Source of the DNA: Flavobacterium cerinum
GTDB taxonomy: Bacteria; Bacteroidota; Bacteroidia; Flavobacteriales; Flavobacteriaceae
DNA: 64,000 bases
NCBI RefSeq assembly: GCF_024496085.1
Contig: NZ_CP101751.1
Span: forward strand, 992,001-1,056,000
Direction of reading: 5' to 3'
The first letter of the stretch is position 1, and every line of letters begins with the position of its first letter. The position numbers and the translations under genes were made by a program. Shown here in pieces: positions 42,001-53,100 of this stretch. The notes under the pieces are model-generated. The model was not told where the DNA came from. It did not search any database and saw only the letters and a list, made by a program, of their open reading frames with translations.

Positions 42001-45000
42001 CTGACTAATGTAACGGACTTCCTTAGCAACTGGAAACCGTCATGGGCGGAATCATTATTGCCGTATCACCCGGAATACAAATATTACAAATACAATCTGA
42101 CTATTTGTACTACTAAAAATACCATAGGGGTTAATTCTGATGCTTATGACCAACAGCTAAGAGCAGTTGATTTCAATGTGGCATTTGTACCGAATGGTAT
42201 TGTTTCAAAAATGAAAAAAATAACGGACGGTGTTCCGGTTACCGAAGTCGATCCGTTTTATTTAGCTACGATGACTGTCGTGGAGGATGCTACGGATTAT
42301 AATCTTCGTAAAAGCCTGATGACGGAAGCAATGAATACCAATTATGAAGGCATAAAAATTGGTACGCAAAGTTTAAATATGCTTCAAACGGCATATTATA
42401 CTGCCGTTTTTGGAAACGGAATTGTTCCGCAATCAGTCTACCAGCCTTTGGTGACCCGTTCTTTCGACGACTTACTGACAGCAATCAACAATGGCGATCA
42501 GGGAAGGGTTACGCCATTTGTAAAAGAATTGATATGGAAAAATTTTATGAGTAATTATATCGGGTTAAAGCAAAAAACCCGAACTGTTTTTTCTCATATC
42601 TATGCCTTAAAAAATAACGGATATAACGGATGTATCGGGGATAATGAAAATCTGGATACGTTTGTAACCCTGTTAAATAAATATACCGCAAATTACAGTG
42701 CCGTTTTAGATAAAATTAATGCTGCTTTTGCAACAACACCGCCTACAGGAGTACTACCGGTTTGCGGGACATCAACATATACGCTGTATCAGAATAAGGA
42801 AAAACGATTTGTTCCGGCAGATTATGGCTATAATTCAGGGGTTACCGATGAGCAGGCTATAGATGATATTATATCAGATACAGATATCAAAATGTTTCAG
42901 GAAACCGGAAAGTGTCCGTTGGCATTCGACATGGAAAACTTCCTGATTGGATTAACCAATACCAGAATTCAAAATCAGGGCTTGTTAATTAATAATGTTA
43001 ATGCGTATAGCATGCCTTTCCTTGTTAAAGATCTGTTTGATGCTCTTTTATTGGATCAGACCGCCTATTATGCTAATCCGATCAACGTTGCAATAAAAGG
43101 AAGCATTAACGCAAATGCACTTGAAATCGACTTTATCGGAAACGGGACAAGTATAGCTGATAAAATACAATTGTATTTTGTAATCCCTAATCCGAATTCT
43201 TATGTAAATACTTGTGGTGAAGTGGTCGCAGCGCCTTCATGGGATACTTATAATACAGCTTTTACCATTACGAACTTTAAGAATATTTATTACGTTCCCG
43301 GATCTTTTGCGGAGGACGGAAAATACAAGTTCCAGATTATTGCCACAATAAAAAGAATGACAGGAAACTGTTCATTGGAGGAAGAGGTAGTTCTTGAAGG
43401 ATATACCAAAGCTGCTGTTGGAGAATGTGGTTTCGGAGGGAGTGATGTTGCAAGCGGTAACAATGAAACCGAAATGGGAACCGGATGTGTTAAACGTTCC
43501 CGTTTTGAAAAAGCCCTGGTTAGGGTAATGAATAAATTAAAAGGTAACGTGCTGACCGGTCAGGGACAATTGTTTGGAACTGCTGTTAGTCTTAACGGAA
43601 CGCCAAACGTAAGTCAGGATATTTATACCTATAACAATAGTATCATGCCATCTGTAATAGGAGATACTAACCTGAATGCAAAATGGTCGTATAGTAACGG
43701 GAACTTTTCAATAACTGGTGCTACTCCTGTGAGTATCTACGACCTTGTTAATGAAAACAACGTACCGGTAATTTTAAATACCGTGCAGTTTTACAGAATC
43801 ACAGGGGTTGATATCAAAAAAAACATTATAAACGGAAATATTGTTGGTGATGATAAAATTACGATTAACTATCTGGGAAGTGACAAACTACTACATACGT
43901 TAAAAGGAAGAATTTCGGAACTGAATTACGATTGTAATTGTACAAAAGAGGTATTGTTGAAGGAAGAAGCCGAAGCAAAATTTCTTAAAATGATAACACA
44001 TGTCTGGTTTAGAAAAGACCAGTCGCCACCTTTGGATGATGCAACTACAGATTACAGACATCAAACCTTAGATGATCTGGCGCCATTTATTACATTACCT
44101 GATATATCAGTGAACTACCTGCATAGAGAATGGACCAACGATGGCTTGTCACAAAAAAAGGGAATGAAATTCAATTTCAATATTAAAGAGTTGAGTTGTC
44201 TTTTGACCCTAAATGCATTAACGGTGCCGGACAGACCACAATTTAATGAAGATGACTTTTTAAATAAGATAACTCATTTTTCCAACTTTAAACTGACGGA
44301 ACGTGTTGGTTCCGGGGCTTATAATTTTACCGTTTACGCCCACCATAGTGACTACCTTGTTAGAAGAACCGGAAATCCTTTTGGAGATAGAATCGCTCCG
44401 GCTGGTGTTAAATTAATAACAGGTCAGATTACTTGTCTTCAGAATGTGGAATGTGAGGATGAAATAGCTGTTTCCGGAATACTGGGTACTATGTTGACCG
44501 ACATTCTGGTGGAAGCAATCGGAGGTGGTTTTGGAGAAGGTTATGTGCCGAATGGATTAACAGCGTTAATACCACACCTTGATTTGCCGGCCGGAAACGG
44601 ACCGATTGGTATCAGTACTTATCAAAGTGTAGATAATAGTGCGTTTTCTCAGATCCGATTCCACTTTAGCTCTAATCCGGATTGTGAAGTAGTACTGACA
44701 ATGCCAAATACGCATCTGAATGAAAATGATATTGTTTCTATTGGAGAAATCAGCTTTACCAATAATAATTATAGCGAATTTACAGCTGTAGTTTTCAACA
44801 ATAGAGGAGAGAAAAAAATAGCTACGGGTACAATAAAATGCCTGCAATTTAAAAATTGTTTAGTAAACGTGCCGGCACCGTGTCAGACCTGTATTCCGGA
44901 AACAGTGATGCCGGTAGCGTGTAATGAAAAATGGAGTGTATTTAAAAGTCAAATGGCGATATTGGTGCCGGATTATATAATGCCGGATTACCTGTCGGTA

Positions 45001-48000
45001 AATGCACAGCATTTTTGTGATGCCAATCTGGGCTATATCAGTTCCGATTACCTGAACTATCTGACCAAAATGCAAGTGAACAGTGTAAGCCATCCGATGT
45101 ATCTTACATTGACGATGTTTGGTGCAACAAAACTAAATTATGGATATAGCGGTACCGGCATTGTAATTGAAGCATATAAAAGCTTTATACAACAAGGCGG
45201 AAATTTAGGCTGGCAGGCATTCGTGGATCAGTATTTTGTTAAGAATAACATCTGTCCTCCTATGCCATTGGCACCGACTATCAATCTTGATGTGACTAAT
45301 GTTTTATCGCCTTGTGAGATTTTTACGAATACCGTTAAAGAAACATATCTTAAAGAATTAGAAGAAGATTATTATAATAACAAACGCGAAGAGTTTAAGG
45401 TAAAATACATTAAAGCTGCTATTGACGGTTTGAATGAAAGCCTGAAAAAAAATGCAGCTGATAAAGAATACCAGTATACGCTGTATTATTATGATCAGGC
45501 CGGTAATCTTGTGCAAACAGTACCGCCTCAGGGAGTGTCGCGTTTAACACCGGCTTCCGATTTAACGATTAATGAAGTTAGAAAAACAACACCGGAAGAA
45601 GTTGCTACAACAGTAAACGGGGTTACGGTAGATCCTGCGCACACCATGAAAACGCAATACCGTTACAACTCCTTAAACCAGTTGATCTGGCAAAAAACAC
45701 CGGACGGAGGGGAAACCGTATTTGCATATGATGCCTTAGGAAGAATAATCGCTTCCCAGAACAGCAAACAAAAAGCCGACAGTGCAAACGGGGTGTATAG
45801 TTATACGCGTTACGACGGATTGGGAAGAATTATCGAAGCCGGAGAGATTGTAGTACCGGGTGCGACAACATATACTATTGATGCTAACAGAGGGCGTTTA
45901 ATCCTGGCAGGTGCAACGGTTAACGAATTCAATACCGGTTATAACAGAAGGGAAGTAACCCGTACCTTATATAGTACGCCGGTGCAAAATACGGAAAGTT
46001 GGTTTACCGGCTATCAGTTAGACAACAGTTATAAAAGAGTTTCAGCAGTATTGTATTATGACCAGTTAGCGCAGGAAATCGGAGAGGTTGTTGCTTATGA
46101 TGGTTATAACAACGCAATCCTTTACGATTACGACGTACACGGAAATGTAAAAGAACTGATCTATCATATTAATAAAAATGACTTGAGAACCCGAAATCAG
46201 GATATCAAGAAAATTGTATACAATTATGATTTGATTAGCGGAAACGTTAATAATGTAATCTATCAGCCGAATAAAAAAGATCAGTTTATTCATAAATACG
46301 AATATGACGCCGATAACAGAATTACACAGGTGTTTACCAGTAAAGACAATGTAATCTGGGAAAAAGAAGCCAATTATGCGTATTACGAACACGGTCCGCT
46401 GGGAAGAACTGAGATCGGAGATAAAAAAGTTCAGGGACTGGATTATCTGTATACAATACAAGGATGGCTAAAAGGAGTAAACTCAGAGCGTCTGGCCTAT
46501 TATGATAGTGCATTCGGAGGTTATCGAATCCCGGATGCCGGATTAGACGGAACAAATACAGCTTTGGATGCTTTTGGTTATACGCTTAATTACTATAATG
46601 GAGATTATGCCTCTCGTTTTAATGCGGCAACTGCTGTAGATAACAGAGTATTGTCCTATTCTAAAGGATTGAATATGGAAGGTACTCAGAATTTATATAA
46701 CGGTAACATCAAAGAGATGGTTACGTCTTTATTAGATTTAAGTCAGACCGGTTTGCCGTCTCAGTACAACCGTTATCAGTATGATCAGTTAAACAGAATT
46801 AAAGACATGACTTCTGTACGACAGATCAACAATACCACTTCGTTTGAGACATCATATAAGTCAAATTATACATATGACCGAAACGGAAACCTGTTGGCAT
46901 TAAATCGTTGGGCACCGAAATCAAAGACAGCTGCAACAGCAACGTTGATGGATCAGTTGACCTATAATTATCAGGCAGGGACAAATAAGCTGACACATGT
47001 AGATGATACAGTGGCTAATGGTGAATTTACAAACGATGCCGGTAATCCGAATGATACTTCGCTGGATATTGATGATCAGGCACCAAACAATTATAAATAT
47101 GATGCTATCGGACAATTAACCGAAGATGTAAAAGAAGGACTGAATATTAACTGGCGTGTTGACGGTAAAGTAAAATCGGTTACTAAAAACGATGGTTCGG
47201 TAATCAGTTTTGAATATGACGGTTTAGGAAACAGAATCGCAAAAACGGTTACTAAGGGAGCTAACAGTACGACGACATTTTATCAGCGGGATGCACAGGG
47301 TAATGTGTTAAGTACTTACGAGATGGTAAAATCCGGTACACAAACAAATTACTATCTGGTAGAACAGGAAATCTACGGAAGTAGTCGTCTGGGTATTGAA
47401 AAAGGAAGAAAAGAAATTACGGAAGAAGCCGGTAGAACCGTTGTTGCTCAGGCCGGTAGAATGGTCGCAACTTCAGAAACGCTTATGACTGCGATGCAGT
47501 TGGCTAACAATCTACCGAATGTCTGGGGATTAAAATTCACGGGGACGAATAAAACGACCTGGACAGATCCGAATGAGAATTTAAACTTCTTTCCGGAATT
47601 TGGGGGTTTGACCGAACAGGTTGAAATAGCATCTCATTTCGAGATAGCCTCTTCTTTTACAAGTGGGACGAAACTGGTCGCTATGCTTCAGGGAATAAAA
47701 TATCCTAATGATGAGAAGTATTGCAGAAGTATGCTGCGAATTGATATTGAAAGAGACCCGGTTAGAAAAGTCTACATTCCGATCATTACAATTGAAACGA
47801 TGACGCGTTTTATTAGACCTAATGGAAGATGGTGGAAACATTACACCTATCTGGATAAACACCATTACAGAATGTCGGCCGGTATTCCGGAAAGCAAATG
47901 GGATATGAAGTATACAATGACGTTAAAACCTGATTTGATCAGTACTGATATGTATACGCCGGTTTTAGTGTTGAACGGGAATGTTTATACCGATTTTGAA

Positions 48001-49815
48001 TACACGCATGAACAACCTTATTTTGATGTAGAAGATGATGGGATTGTAAACTATCCTACCGGACCGGCAGCAAGAAATTCAATCGGATCGGAGACCGTTC
48101 ATAACAGAGTGACTGATGAAATGACAATTCCGGGTGTTCCGATGGAAATGTGTGATTTTAGTTATACTATTGATAATGGTCAGAGCGACGAAAATATAAT
48201 TGTAAATACCTTCCCGTTTGACGAAGGGAATGTTCCGAATGCACAACCGGTATCAACCAATAATCAGTTGACGATGCAGCGATTTGCAGTTGATTATGTA
48301 CAGTCGTATTGCGGTCCGAGAGAAGGGGATATGGATGGTGACGGTATTTTAGATCATTTGGATAACTGTCCTACAGTACCAAATCATAACCAGGAAGATG
48401 CCGATGGTGATGGTGTGGGAGATGCCTGCGATAACTGTAAGTTAATCGCTAATCCGGATCAGTTGGATTCAGACGGTGATGGAATCGGTGACGCTTGTGA
48501 TAACTGTAAATTCACTTACAATCCGGATCAGGCAGATGCAAATCAGAATGGAATTGGAGATGTTTGTGAAGAGGGTAATGATCAGGGAGAAGGAACAGGA
48601 GTTACCGCAGACCCGAATAAATTTGTAACTTTATCAAGATCGGTAGGGGACAAAAACTATGAGCTGTCGAATCATTTAGGAAATGTACTTTCGGTTGTAA
48701 CCGACCGTAAACTGATCACAAATGTAGGGTCATCGTTTGTCTTTAAACCGGATGTAGTTGCGTATAATGATTACTATCCTTTCGGGATGCTAGTGCCAAA
48801 CCGTCACGGAAGCTCAGAATTATATCGTTACGGCTTCCAGGGACAGGAAAAAGATAACGAACTTAAAGGGGAAGGGAATTCATTGAATTATACGTTCAGG
48901 ATGCATGATCCTAGAGTGGGGAGGTTCTTTGCGGTGGATCCGTTAACAGCTAAATATCCTTTTTACTCACCTTACCAGTTTAGTGGTAATAGAGTAATTG
49001 ACATGGTAGAACTGGAAGGATTAGAACCTGCGAAACCTGGTGAAGGAACTTCATCAGGAAGTCTTGAATATGTAGGAACAGACGGTTTGCCAAATGGAAC
49101 TCCTAAACCAGCAAAGCAATTAGACGAAATTGTTGTGCAAGGTTGTTTGAAAAGCCCCTCTTTAGATGTAAGATATATAGACAGTGTGATTACGACTCCA
49201 TCACTTCAGCAAACATTGTTGGATTTGAATAATCCTCCTTTGAACACTCCTGTGGAGCGAACTACTCCTCCAATAGAAAAGCCAAAACCATATACGGGAC
49301 ATCCATATTTTCATCCGAATATATATAAATTTGGAGGTTCTGGAATTTATGGTCCATATAATCCTCAAGCAATTAGTTTATCAGGGACAATAGGTGCTAG
49401 TGGTTTATTTGGTCAAGGTTCTTTTACATTTGGATTTGCGTTAGATAATCACAATAATGGAGCTTTTTATTGGAGTAGTAATTATGCATTAGGTCTTACT
49501 GGAGAACTGCCGAATATTGGAGCAAGCTTAGACTTAAGTTTTCATGATAATTATGGCGATAATAATACAACTCCTGTTTTAGAAGGTCTCGGAGGTAGTG
49601 CAATAACTTATTCAGGAGGATGGTTTTTAAGTGGAGGATATGGAAAATCAGCATATAGAAGTGAAGGTGTGGGTGATTTTAATTGGGCAAATAATGGGGT
49701 GGAAACAAAATCGATTAGTTTTGGTTTCAAAACTCGTCCTAGCATTCACAGAGTTGTTCAAAATGGAGATGTTTATACAGTAAGTCAAATTAGAGAAAAA
49801 TTAGGATTGAAATAA
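39028..49815 (+). CDS. Giant Rhs/YD protein with uncharacterised Gly-rich tip, copy B
   Basis: 3595 aa, domain order as in copy A: signal peptide (FAQQ), Rhs opening ([12 protein letters not shown]), Cys-rich stretch ([14 protein letters not shown]), YD repeats at about 2145-2790 ([29 protein letters not shown]), thrombospondin type-3 repeats at about 3101-3182 ([15 protein letters not shown]), Rhs core ([19 protein letters not shown], from about 3248) and a variable tip from about 3330. The tip has LDEIVVQGC, a Pro-rich linker, then a Gly-rich beta region ([36 protein letters not shown]). I do not recognise this toxin. The alternating small and aromatic residues and a lipoprotein-type immunity gene suggest action at the envelope. 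The stop overlaps the next ATG by one base. Confidence 0.9.
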   Translation: MYIRKSLYVLVLVLFSAFSFAQQEEVTGGISVGTQLHSLPTLQVVDTKYSSLNQYSVFTSVNPAVYVHFGFKDNTSDLAAYNTIYYCEVNLLVTPYNNTGGAMSAYNVTLKIKHDNVTESVAFDDYKVHKLPNIHKATVKVQSIQYKNNLDQNISLVTNSVAYLELKFSTERYYNLENTTVSPARRFIKYNGLVPVTVANASDGAEELEISWTRNATAPATEYELEWTWIDSYSEGGGTIPAAQIPLTELSFKLNSTRIQTKELSYKIPLIFAKGYLVYRVRPVGRFLDDTKKIYYGSWSNGVSDTWRFVEQWGSYATIDADHELGKKNWQYQASFAEDGKKKEVVSYFDGTLRNRQTVTKMNSNNKAIVGEVIYDNQGRPAVEVLPTPIQASGIRFYKDLNKNETNALYTHHDFDWDTTSEPGCDPLLPSGMIANSGSSKYYSDQNTVLNNFQDFVPDAKKYPFSQIEYTPDNTGRIRRKGGVGLDHQLGKGHEMQYFYAQPEQEELNRLFGYRVGDFKRYKKNVVIDPNKQVSVSYLDPQGRTIATALAGDKLGNLISLDDETNAALHQNTITEILVGNNNKFVSGENGMLEDGLRLVTQVGTEKEGLIKFGYNLTHNTNTFNDICIGNKHYPFVFDWTISMQDDCANEMLLPADLPNTTPGLSATLGTLNLNSTTPSLPAISLTANIDSKTLKVGTYSLSKIVKVNKQALEAYADDYVNEIRKETSECYPDIKQYEVDIDMADCNVTCQSCEKSLICTYLSASDCVLFTSKFGADVTSLGNVAAREEYVQKALRAYIISNLNQEFNGSSFAYSGTQYIDNNASVPQYLINSYVIRFTKEFTELLNGCRELCIQPDDVCDINATMLLADVSPNGQYGSLAGIYFQGTTPEEYQQNSLANEELAQLSLFNDNNKLYYGGTVTTTTSSGLKSNYVWRRPATPYKESDGSVSRVRVVQLADGSYSPALNQNAVVTTDPENPGTNIRLTSPEYLTNVTDFLSNWKPSWAESLLPYHPEYKYYKYNLTICTTKNTIGVNSDAYDQQLRAVDFNVAFVPNGIVSKMKKITDGVPVTEVDPFYLATMTVVEDATDYNLRKSLMTEAMNTNYEGIKIGTQSLNMLQTAYYTAVFGNGIVPQSVYQPLVTRSFDDLLTAINNGDQGRVTPFVKELIWKNFMSNYIGLKQKTRTVFSHIYALKNNGYNGCIGDNENLDTFVTLLNKYTANYSAVLDKINAAFATTPPTGVLPVCGTSTYTLYQNKEKRFVPADYGYNSGVTDEQAIDDIISDTDIKMFQETGKCPLAFDMENFLIGLTNTRIQNQGLLINNVNAYSMPFLVKDLFDALLLDQTAYYANPINVAIKGSINANALEIDFIGNGTSIADKIQLYFVIPNPNSYVNTCGEVVAAPSWDTYNTAFTITNFKNIYYVPGSFAEDGKYKFQIIATIKRMTGNCSLEEEVVLEGYTKAAVGECGFGGSDVASGNNETEMGTGCVKRSRFEKALVRVMNKLKGNVLTGQGQLFGTAVSLNGTPNVSQDIYTYNNSIMPSVIGDTNLNAKWSYSNGNFSITGATPVSIYDLVNENNVPVILNTVQFYRITGVDIKKNIINGNIVGDDKITINYLGSDKLLHTLKGRISELNYDCNCTKEVLLKEEAEAKFLKMITHVWFRKDQSPPLDDATTDYRHQTLDDLAPFITLPDISVNYLHREWTNDGLSQKKGMKFNFNIKELSCLLTLNALTVPDRPQFNEDDFLNKITHFSNFKLTERVGSGAYNFTVYAHHSDYLVRRTGNPFGDRIAPAGVKLITGQITCLQNVECEDEIAVSGILGTMLTDILVEAIGGGFGEGYVPNGLTALIPHLDLPAGNGPIGISTYQSVDNSAFSQIRFHFSSNPDCEVVLTMPNTHLNENDIVSIGEISFTNNNYSEFTAVVFNNRGEKKIATGTIKCLQFKNCLVNVPAPCQTCIPETVMPVACNEKWSVFKSQMAILVPDYIMPDYLSVNAQHFCDANLGYISSDYLNYLTKMQVNSVSHPMYLTLTMFGATKLNYGYSGTGIVIEAYKSFIQQGGNLGWQAFVDQYFVKNNICPPMPLAPTINLDVTNVLSPCEIFTNTVKETYLKELEEDYYNNKREEFKVKYIKAAIDGLNESLKKNAADKEYQYTLYYYDQAGNLVQTVPPQGVSRLTPASDLTINEVRKTTPEEVATTVNGVTVDPAHTMKTQYRYNSLNQLIWQKTPDGGETVFAYDALGRIIASQNSKQKADSANGVYSYTRYDGLGRIIEAGEIVVPGATTYTIDANRGRLILAGATVNEFNTGYNRREVTRTLYSTPVQNTESWFTGYQLDNSYKRVSAVLYYDQLAQEIGEVVAYDGYNNAILYDYDVHGNVKELIYHINKNDLRTRNQDIKKIVYNYDLISGNVNNVIYQPNKKDQFIHKYEYDADNRITQVFTSKDNVIWEKEANYAYYEHGPLGRTEIGDKKVQGLDYLYTIQGWLKGVNSERLAYYDSAFGGYRIPDAGLDGTNTALDAFGYTLNYYNGDYASRFNAATAVDNRVLSYSKGLNMEGTQNLYNGNIKEMVTSLLDLSQTGLPSQYNRYQYDQLNRIKDMTSVRQINNTTSFETSYKSNYTYDRNGNLLALNRWAPKSKTAATATLMDQLTYNYQAGTNKLTHVDDTVANGEFTNDAGNPNDTSLDIDDQAPNNYKYDAIGQLTEDVKEGLNINWRVDGKVKSVTKNDGSVISFEYDGLGNRIAKTVTKGANSTTTFYQRDAQGNVLSTYEMVKSGTQTNYYLVEQEIYGSSRLGIEKGRKEITEEAGRTVVAQAGRMVATSETLMTAMQLANNLPNVWGLKFTGTNKTTWTDPNENLNFFPEFGGLTEQVEIASHFEIASSFTSGTKLVAMLQGIKYPNDEKYCRSMLRIDIERDPVRKVYIPIITIETMTRFIRPNGRWWKHYTYLDKHHYRMSAGIPESKWDMKYTMTLKPDLISTDMYTPVLVLNGNVYTDFEYTHEQPYFDVEDDGIVNYPTGPAARNSIGSETVHNRVTDEMTIPGVPMEMCDFSYTIDNGQSDENIIVNTFPFDEGNVPNAQPVSTNNQLTMQRFAVDYVQSYCGPREGDMDGDGILDHLDNCPTVPNHNQEDADGDGVGDACDNCKLIANPDQLDSDGDGIGDACDNCKFTYNPDQADANQNGIGDVCEEGNDQGEGTGVTADPNKFVTLSRSVGDKNYELSNHLGNVLSVVTDRKLITNVGSSFVFKPDVVAYNDYYPFGMLVPNRHGSSELYRYGFQGQEKDNELKGEGNSLNYTFRMHDPRVGRFFAVDPLTAKYPFYSPYQFSGNRVIDMVELEGLEPAKPGEGTSSGSLEYVGTDGLPNGTPKPAKQLDEIVVQGCLKSPSLDVRYIDSVITTPSLQQTLLDLNNPPLNTPVERTTPPIEKPKPYTGHPYFHPNIYKFGGSGIYGPYNPQAISLSGTIGASGLFGQGSFTFGFALDNHNNGAFYWSSNYALGLTGELPNIGASLDLSFHDNYGDNNTTPVLEGLGGSAITYSGGWFLSGGYGKSAYRSEGVGDFNWANNGVETKSISFGFKTRPSIHRVVQNGDVYTVSQIREKLGLK
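48770..48879 (+). repeat. Inverted repeat B-left inside the Rhs core
   Basis: 110 bp identical, in inverted orientation, to 57895-58004. It codes for YYPFGMLVP through KGEGN of the core. It differs from the A repeats over most of its length, so each orphan matches only its own locus. Confidence 0.95.
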
Positions 49816-50156
49816 TGAAATATTTAACCATTATATTAATATTTATTGTAAGCTCATGCGAGCTTTTTCAAGATTGTAAACAAATGTCTGAAGATTATAA
49901 ATTAGAAGAATGTTTGTTAATTGTAAATCAGCCACCAGATAGTATGACAGTAAAATTTGCAGCTTCTGGTACTAATATTATAACAAAAAAAAAATGTGAT
50001 TGTGTAGCAGACAATAGATGGTGGAACAATTATAGTAAATACATAGAAAGGGGAGATACTATTATAAAAAGGAGGGGTAAATTAACTTTTAGTATTCATA
50101 AAAAAGACACTGTTTTAAATTTTAAATGGAGTTGTGGTGGGAAGGAGTATGAATAG
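49815..50156 (+). CDS. Lipoprotein, likely immunity protein of the locus B tip
   Basis: 113 aa. Signal peptide with lipobox (IFIVSSC at residues about 9-15). The mature part contains four further Cys residues (DCKQ, EECL, CDCVAD) and LNFKWSCGGKEYE at the end. Its ATG shares a base with the Rhs stop (TAATG), the tight coupling expected of an immunity gene. An envelope-located immunity protein implies a toxin acting in the periplasm or membrane. No family recognised. Confidence 0.75.
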   Translation: MKYLTIILIFIVSSCELFQDCKQMSEDYKLEECLLIVNQPPDSMTVKFAASGTNIITKKKCDCVADNRWWNNYSKYIERGDTIIKRRGKLTFSIHKKDTVLNFKWSCGGKEYE

Positions 50157-50281
50157 TACAGTGAATACTGATGATGGATAATATATCCCGCTCCGCGAAG
50201 TGTTCTTATGAATAGATAAATGTCGTTGTGCGGCCAGCTCTGCAAAGTATTCTTTAGAAAAAACATTGCTCAGCTCTTCCT
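50157..50281. other. Junction sequence between locus B immunity gene and first relic
   Basis: Short spacer without a gene. It contains CTCCGCGAAGTGTTCTTATGA and AAAAAACATTGCTCAGC-like pieces that recur near 56390-56430, probably remnants of another repeat family. Confidence 0.4.
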
Positions 50282-50404
50282 TTATTAGTTGGAAGTGCTT
50301 ATGGGATTCCTCAGGTAGGAGGAGCATACGAAGCTTATTCGGCATGGTATGGTACGAGAGGAGTGGCTAATTATTTTGCGACAGGTATAGGAGGGCCTCG
50401 ATAG
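50282..50404 (+). pseudogene. Toxin tail relic 1 (plus arm)
   Basis: An open frame without a start reads LLVGSAYGIPQVGGAYEAYS, continues AWYGTRGVANYFATGIGGPR and stops at 50402-50404, inside the beginning of a REP-like repeat. The Gly/Tyr-rich composition resembles the 3' end of an Rhs tip. No immunity gene remains next to it, because the 142-bp repeat with the IS element follows directly. Confidence 0.55.
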
Positions 50405-50435
50405 CGCGGATTTGCAATCCGTGCAATTAAAACTA

Positions 50436-50473
50436 AAAACTACAATCTTAAAAAAGTTGTAGTTTTGTTTTTT
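50436..50473 (+). terminator. Terminator hairpin in repeat R1
   Basis: Stem AAAACTACAA and TTGTAGTTTT followed by GTTTTTT. The same hairpin occurs in R2 and R3. Confidence 0.75.
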
Positions 50474-50526
50474 ACAGGTAACAGTTGTAACAACTAGCTT
50501 ATTTATCATGACACGGATTACAAATC

Positions 50527-51736
50527 ATAAGTGTTCGAAACCTTAAAAGCTATATTTTTGAAATAAAAAAGATGAATGTTTCAGAAGTGCTGAATTATAT
50601 TCCAAAAGAAGAATTGTCAAGATTATCATTGGAATACAATATTGATTATCAAGTTAAAAAATTAGATGGGCAAACCATGTTTCAATTACTCTTGTTTTCA
50701 ATGCTTAATGTGAGGCATAACAGTTTAAGGGTAATGGAATATTTTTACCATTCTTTAGCCTTCAAAAGTATTGCCAATCAAAGTTTTGACGGCGTTAAGT
50801 ATAATTCACTAAGAGATCGATTGGTTACAATTAATCCCGATTATTTTGAAGCTATCTTTAAAAAATGTCTGGAACAATTTCAAGACAAATATTTACAGAA
50901 AAAACATAACATTATTTCGTTCGATTCGACTCTTGTAAGTATTTCTTCAAAGCTTTTAAAAGAAGGTATGCGAATTAATAAGCAAGGAGATAAAAGGTTC
51001 GTAAAATTTAGCATGGCATTTTCAAATGTACCTGTTCACTCGAAAATATTTACTGAACAGGGTTTTGTGTCAGAAGATTTTGCATTAAAGGAGCTAATAA
51101 ATGAATGCGTGTTAAGCAAAGAAAATATTCTGGTTTTTGACAGAGGTCTTCAGTCTGGATCTAGTTTTGAGGAGTTTAATGAAAATGGTTTTATTTTCGT
51201 GACCAGGCTCAATAATTATACGCGTTTTGAAGTGATTAATGAATTTGAAGTCAAGGAGCAAGAAACGGAAAAATTGACTATAAACAGAGATATAGAGGTA
51301 AGACTTTATGACAAGAGTAATAAAAAAACACAATCCTTCTTACGCTTGATAATAGCTACTGAAAAGCAAAGCAAAGAAGTGTTTTACTTCTTGAGTAATA
51401 GTGATAGTTTAACCGCTAAAGAAATAGTTGCTATTTATAAACAACGATGGGAAATAGAAGTATTTTTCAAATTTATCAAACAGCATCTTAATTTTAACCA
51501 TCTAATATCGAGAGATATAAATGGAATTAGAGTTATGATGTATATGACCTTGATTACGGCAATTCTTCTTACTGTTTATAAAAAACTTAATGAGTTAAAA
51601 GGCTATAAAATTCCAAAATTAAAATTTGCGAATGAACTTGAAGTGTTGATAATTAAGGATATAGTGTTGAAGTGTGGCGGAGATCCAAACAAAATGCAGA
51701 ATCTTTTTGGTACAAGTTAAGGTTTCGAACACTTAT
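50527..51736 (+). mobile_element. IS4-family insertion sequence, 1210 bp, complete
   Basis: Perfect 20-bp terminal inverted repeats (ATAAGTGTTCGAAACCTTAA at the left, its complement at the right end) enclose one transposase gene. The 11-bp GATTACAAATC is repeated directly at 50516-50526 and 51737-51747, a target duplication in the range of IS4-type elements. The element lies inside a REP-like palindrome and appears intact and possibly recent. Confidence 0.95.
50572..51720 (+). CDS. IS4-family DDE transposase
   Basis: 382 aa. First Asp in IISFDSTLVSI (about residue 122), second in ENILVFDRGLQSG (about 190), and the Glu region carries the IS4 Y-(2)-R-(3)-E-(6)-K signature as IYKQRWEIEVFFKFIK (about 287-302). 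The length fits the family. It fills the IS from 45 bp inside the left end to 16 bp before the right end. No frameshift is seen, so it is probably active. Confidence 0.95.
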   Translation: MNVSEVLNYIPKEELSRLSLEYNIDYQVKKLDGQTMFQLLLFSMLNVRHNSLRVMEYFYHSLAFKSIANQSFDGVKYNSLRDRLVTINPDYFEAIFKKCLEQFQDKYLQKKHNIISFDSTLVSISSKLLKEGMRINKQGDKRFVKFSMAFSNVPVHSKIFTEQGFVSEDFALKELINECVLSKENILVFDRGLQSGSSFEEFNENGFIFVTRLNNYTRFEVINEFEVKEQETEKLTINRDIEVRLYDKSNKKTQSFLRLIIATEKQSKEVFYFLSNSDSLTAKEIVAIYKQRWEIEVFFKFIKQHLNFNHLISRDINGIRVMMYMTLITAILLTVYKKLNELKGYKIPKLKFANELEVLIIKDIVLKCGGDPNKMQNLFGTS

Positions 51737-51878
51737 GATTACAAATCCGCGCTATCGGGATCAATATTTGAAAGAAAACAAAGTCAAATACACGAAAGAA
51801 AAAGTTTATGAAACTGTGCCATCGGGAGGAAAAAGAGGAAAGGCTTTCGCCGGTGTCAAATACACTATTTTAAAATGA
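51735..51878 (+). pseudogene. Toxin tail relic 2 (plus arm)
   Basis: 48 codons: MITNPRYRD, encoded by the IS edge and the REP half, then QYLKENKVKYTKEKVYETVP and SGGKRGKAFAGVKYTILK. The stop overlaps the next ATG by 4 bp (ATGA), as for toxin/immunity pairs. It is the 3' end of a lost Rhs tip, now fused to REP sequence. Confidence 0.65.
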
Positions 51879-52087
51879 CGGTACATCTATTAAGTGGGGG
51901 AGATTATTCTTTAGCAGTATTAATATTAGTATTGATATCATGTCTTATTTCATTTTTAATTATAATTTTTTTTAGGTTTTTTTGCAAAAAAAAAATCAAG
52001 ACATGGTTGTTTTTGGTTTTATATCTTTTACTTGCGTTTTTAGTTTTATTATTTTTAGCTAGAAATTTAGATTTATTCTTAACTTAA
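51875..52087 (+). CDS. Small membrane protein, relic immunity gene 2
   Basis: 70 aa with two hydrophobic helices (LAVLILVLISCLISFLIII and TWLFLVLYLLLAFLVLLFL) separated by a basic loop RFFCKKKIK. Coupled to the preceding toxin tail by a 4-bp overlap and followed by repeat R2. It is probably an inner-membrane immunity protein whose toxin has been lost. No family name can be given. Confidence 0.65.
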   Translation: MTVHLLSGGDYSLAVLILVLISCLISFLIIIFFRFFCKKKIKTWLFLVLYLLLAFLVLLFLARNLDLFLT

Positions 52088-52103
52088 GAATTACATGATA
52101 AAA

Positions 52104-52246
52104 TCCCGATTGCACGGATTTGCAATCCGTGCAATTAAAACTAAAAACTACAACCTTAAAAAGTTGTAGTTTTGTTTTTTATGGGTAACAGTTGTAACAA
52201 CTACCTTATTTATCATGACACGGATTACAAATCCGCGCTATCGGGA
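52104..52246 (+). repeat. Compound repeat R2, intact 143 bp
   Basis: Order: CCCGATTGCACGG...CCGTGC palindrome, AT-rich stretch, terminator hairpin, GTAACAGTTGTAACAAC, then ATGACACGGATTACAAATCC ending CGCGCTATCGGG. The last part codes for MTRITNPRYRD, which starts the next ORF. Nearly identical to R3 and to R1 without its IS. Confidence 0.9.
52144..52180 (+). terminator. Terminator hairpin in repeat R2
   Basis: Stem AAAACTACAAC (52144-52154) and GTTGTAGTTTT (52163-52173) followed by GTTTTTT. It ends the transcript after relic immunity gene 2. Confidence 0.8.
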
Positions 52247-52433
52247 TTTGAATAATATTTCAAAGGAATTTCAAAAGAATGGCAAATCTGAAAAATATAA
52301 TAACTTAGTTAGATTTAGAGACAGTTTATTGAATCAATTAAAAGATTTAAAACAAGAAAATAACGATTTAAATGATAAAAAGGATAAGTTGGAAATCACA
52401 AATAAAGCGATAGATGATGCAATCAATAAGTAA
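52215..52433 (+). pseudogene. Toxin tail relic 3 (plus arm)
   Basis: 72 aa. The start codon and MTRITNPRYRD come from repeat R2. The rest, LNNISKEFQKNGKSEKYNNL and a Lys/Glu/Asp-rich helix (LKQENNDLNDKKDKLEITNK), is the 3' end of a former toxin. It overlaps the following immunity-type gene by 20 bp. Whether the chimeric ORF is translated is unknown. Confidence 0.6.
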
Positions 52434-52767
52434 TTTTTTTTTTAATTATCAAAAAGTAATAATTATAATCTCTATTTTATCAACTGTTCTTTTAAAAAAG
52501 AACATCAATGTAATTTACTTTATTGTTTTGTTTCTGTTTATACCTTCAGTTATAGATTACTTTCTTTTTCAATTAAAATTTAAGGATTTACTATCAAAAT
52601 ATAATAGTAGCATAACAAATATTGACCTTGGAATTAAAACTTTAGAAAAAAGCAACAATGCTGAAATTGAGGAAATGCGTCAAAAATTGGCTTTTAAGGC
52701 AAAATTAGTTTTTTTTGCATTTTTCTATATCATTGGTTTATTACTATTAATGATGTTTTTATTTTAG
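52414..52767 (+). CDS. Membrane protein, relic immunity gene 3
   Basis: 117 aa with hydrophobic helices at about residues 10-28, 32-52 and 95-117 and a charged, probably coiled segment between (SITNIDLGIKTLEKSNNAEI). An ATG at 52417 is an alternative start. It overlaps the preceding toxin tail and is followed by repeat R3. Probable membrane immunity protein of unknown family. Confidence 0.65.
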   Translation: MMQSISNFFFNYQKVIIIISILSTVLLKKNINVIYFIVLFLFIPSVIDYFLFQLKFKDLLSKYNSSITNIDLGIKTLEKSNNAEIEEMRQKLAFKAKLVFFAFFYIIGLLLLMMFLF

Positions 52768-52782
52768 TGATAATAAGCTAAC

Positions 52783-52924
52783 CCCGATGGCGCGGATTTG
52801 CAATCCGTGCAATTAAAACTAAAAACTACAACCTTAAAAAGTTGTAGTTTTGTTTTTTATGGGTAACAGTTGTAACAACTACCTTATTTATCATGACACG
52901 GATTACAAATCCGCGCTATCTGGG
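52783..52924 (+). repeat. Compound repeat R3, intact 142 bp
   Basis: Almost the same as R2, with the palindrome in the CCCGATGGCGCGGATTTGC form. The right end reads CGCGCTATCTGGG, one base off the usual CTATCGGG. Confidence 0.9.
52822..52858 (+). terminator. Terminator hairpin in repeat R3
   Basis: Stem AAAACTACAAC (52822-52832) and GTTGTAGTTTT (52841-52851), then GTTTTTT. Confidence 0.8.
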
Positions 52925-52989
52925 AAGTTACTGATTCAACAGAGATTGTCAGAGCTGGGCTTAAATATGAGCGTCCACCAGAAGAGTAA
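52921..52989 (+). pseudogene. Toxin tail relic 4 (plus arm)
   Basis: Right after repeat R3 an open frame reads WEVTDSTEIVRAGLKYERPP, then EE and stop at 52987-52989. It is not in frame with the ATG inside R3, so it is untranslated debris. A short REP piece (CCGCGCCATCGGGC, about 53014-53027) separates it from the next gene. Confidence 0.5.
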
Positions 52990-53100
52990 GTAAAGATTAT
53001 AAAAACAATAAAATCCGCGCCATCGGGCGATATGAAAATAAAGAGACTAATACATATCAAACATATATATTTATGACTACTAAAAAATAAAACTATAAAT

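Larger units (their letters stand above)
50399..51760 (+). repeat. Compound 142-bp repeat R1, split by an IS
   Basis: The left part 50399-50526 and right part 51748-51760 together make one copy of the unit seen intact at 52104-52246 and 52783-52924: REP palindrome, terminator hairpin, GTAACAGTTGTAACAAC, then a second REP half. An IS4-family element sits in the second REP half, with an 11-bp target duplication. Confidence 0.9.

Noticed and set aside
53036..53080. 14-codon ORF after a REP piece (MKIKRLIHIKHIYL)
   Set aside because: Too short and without any supporting feature; likely junction debris.
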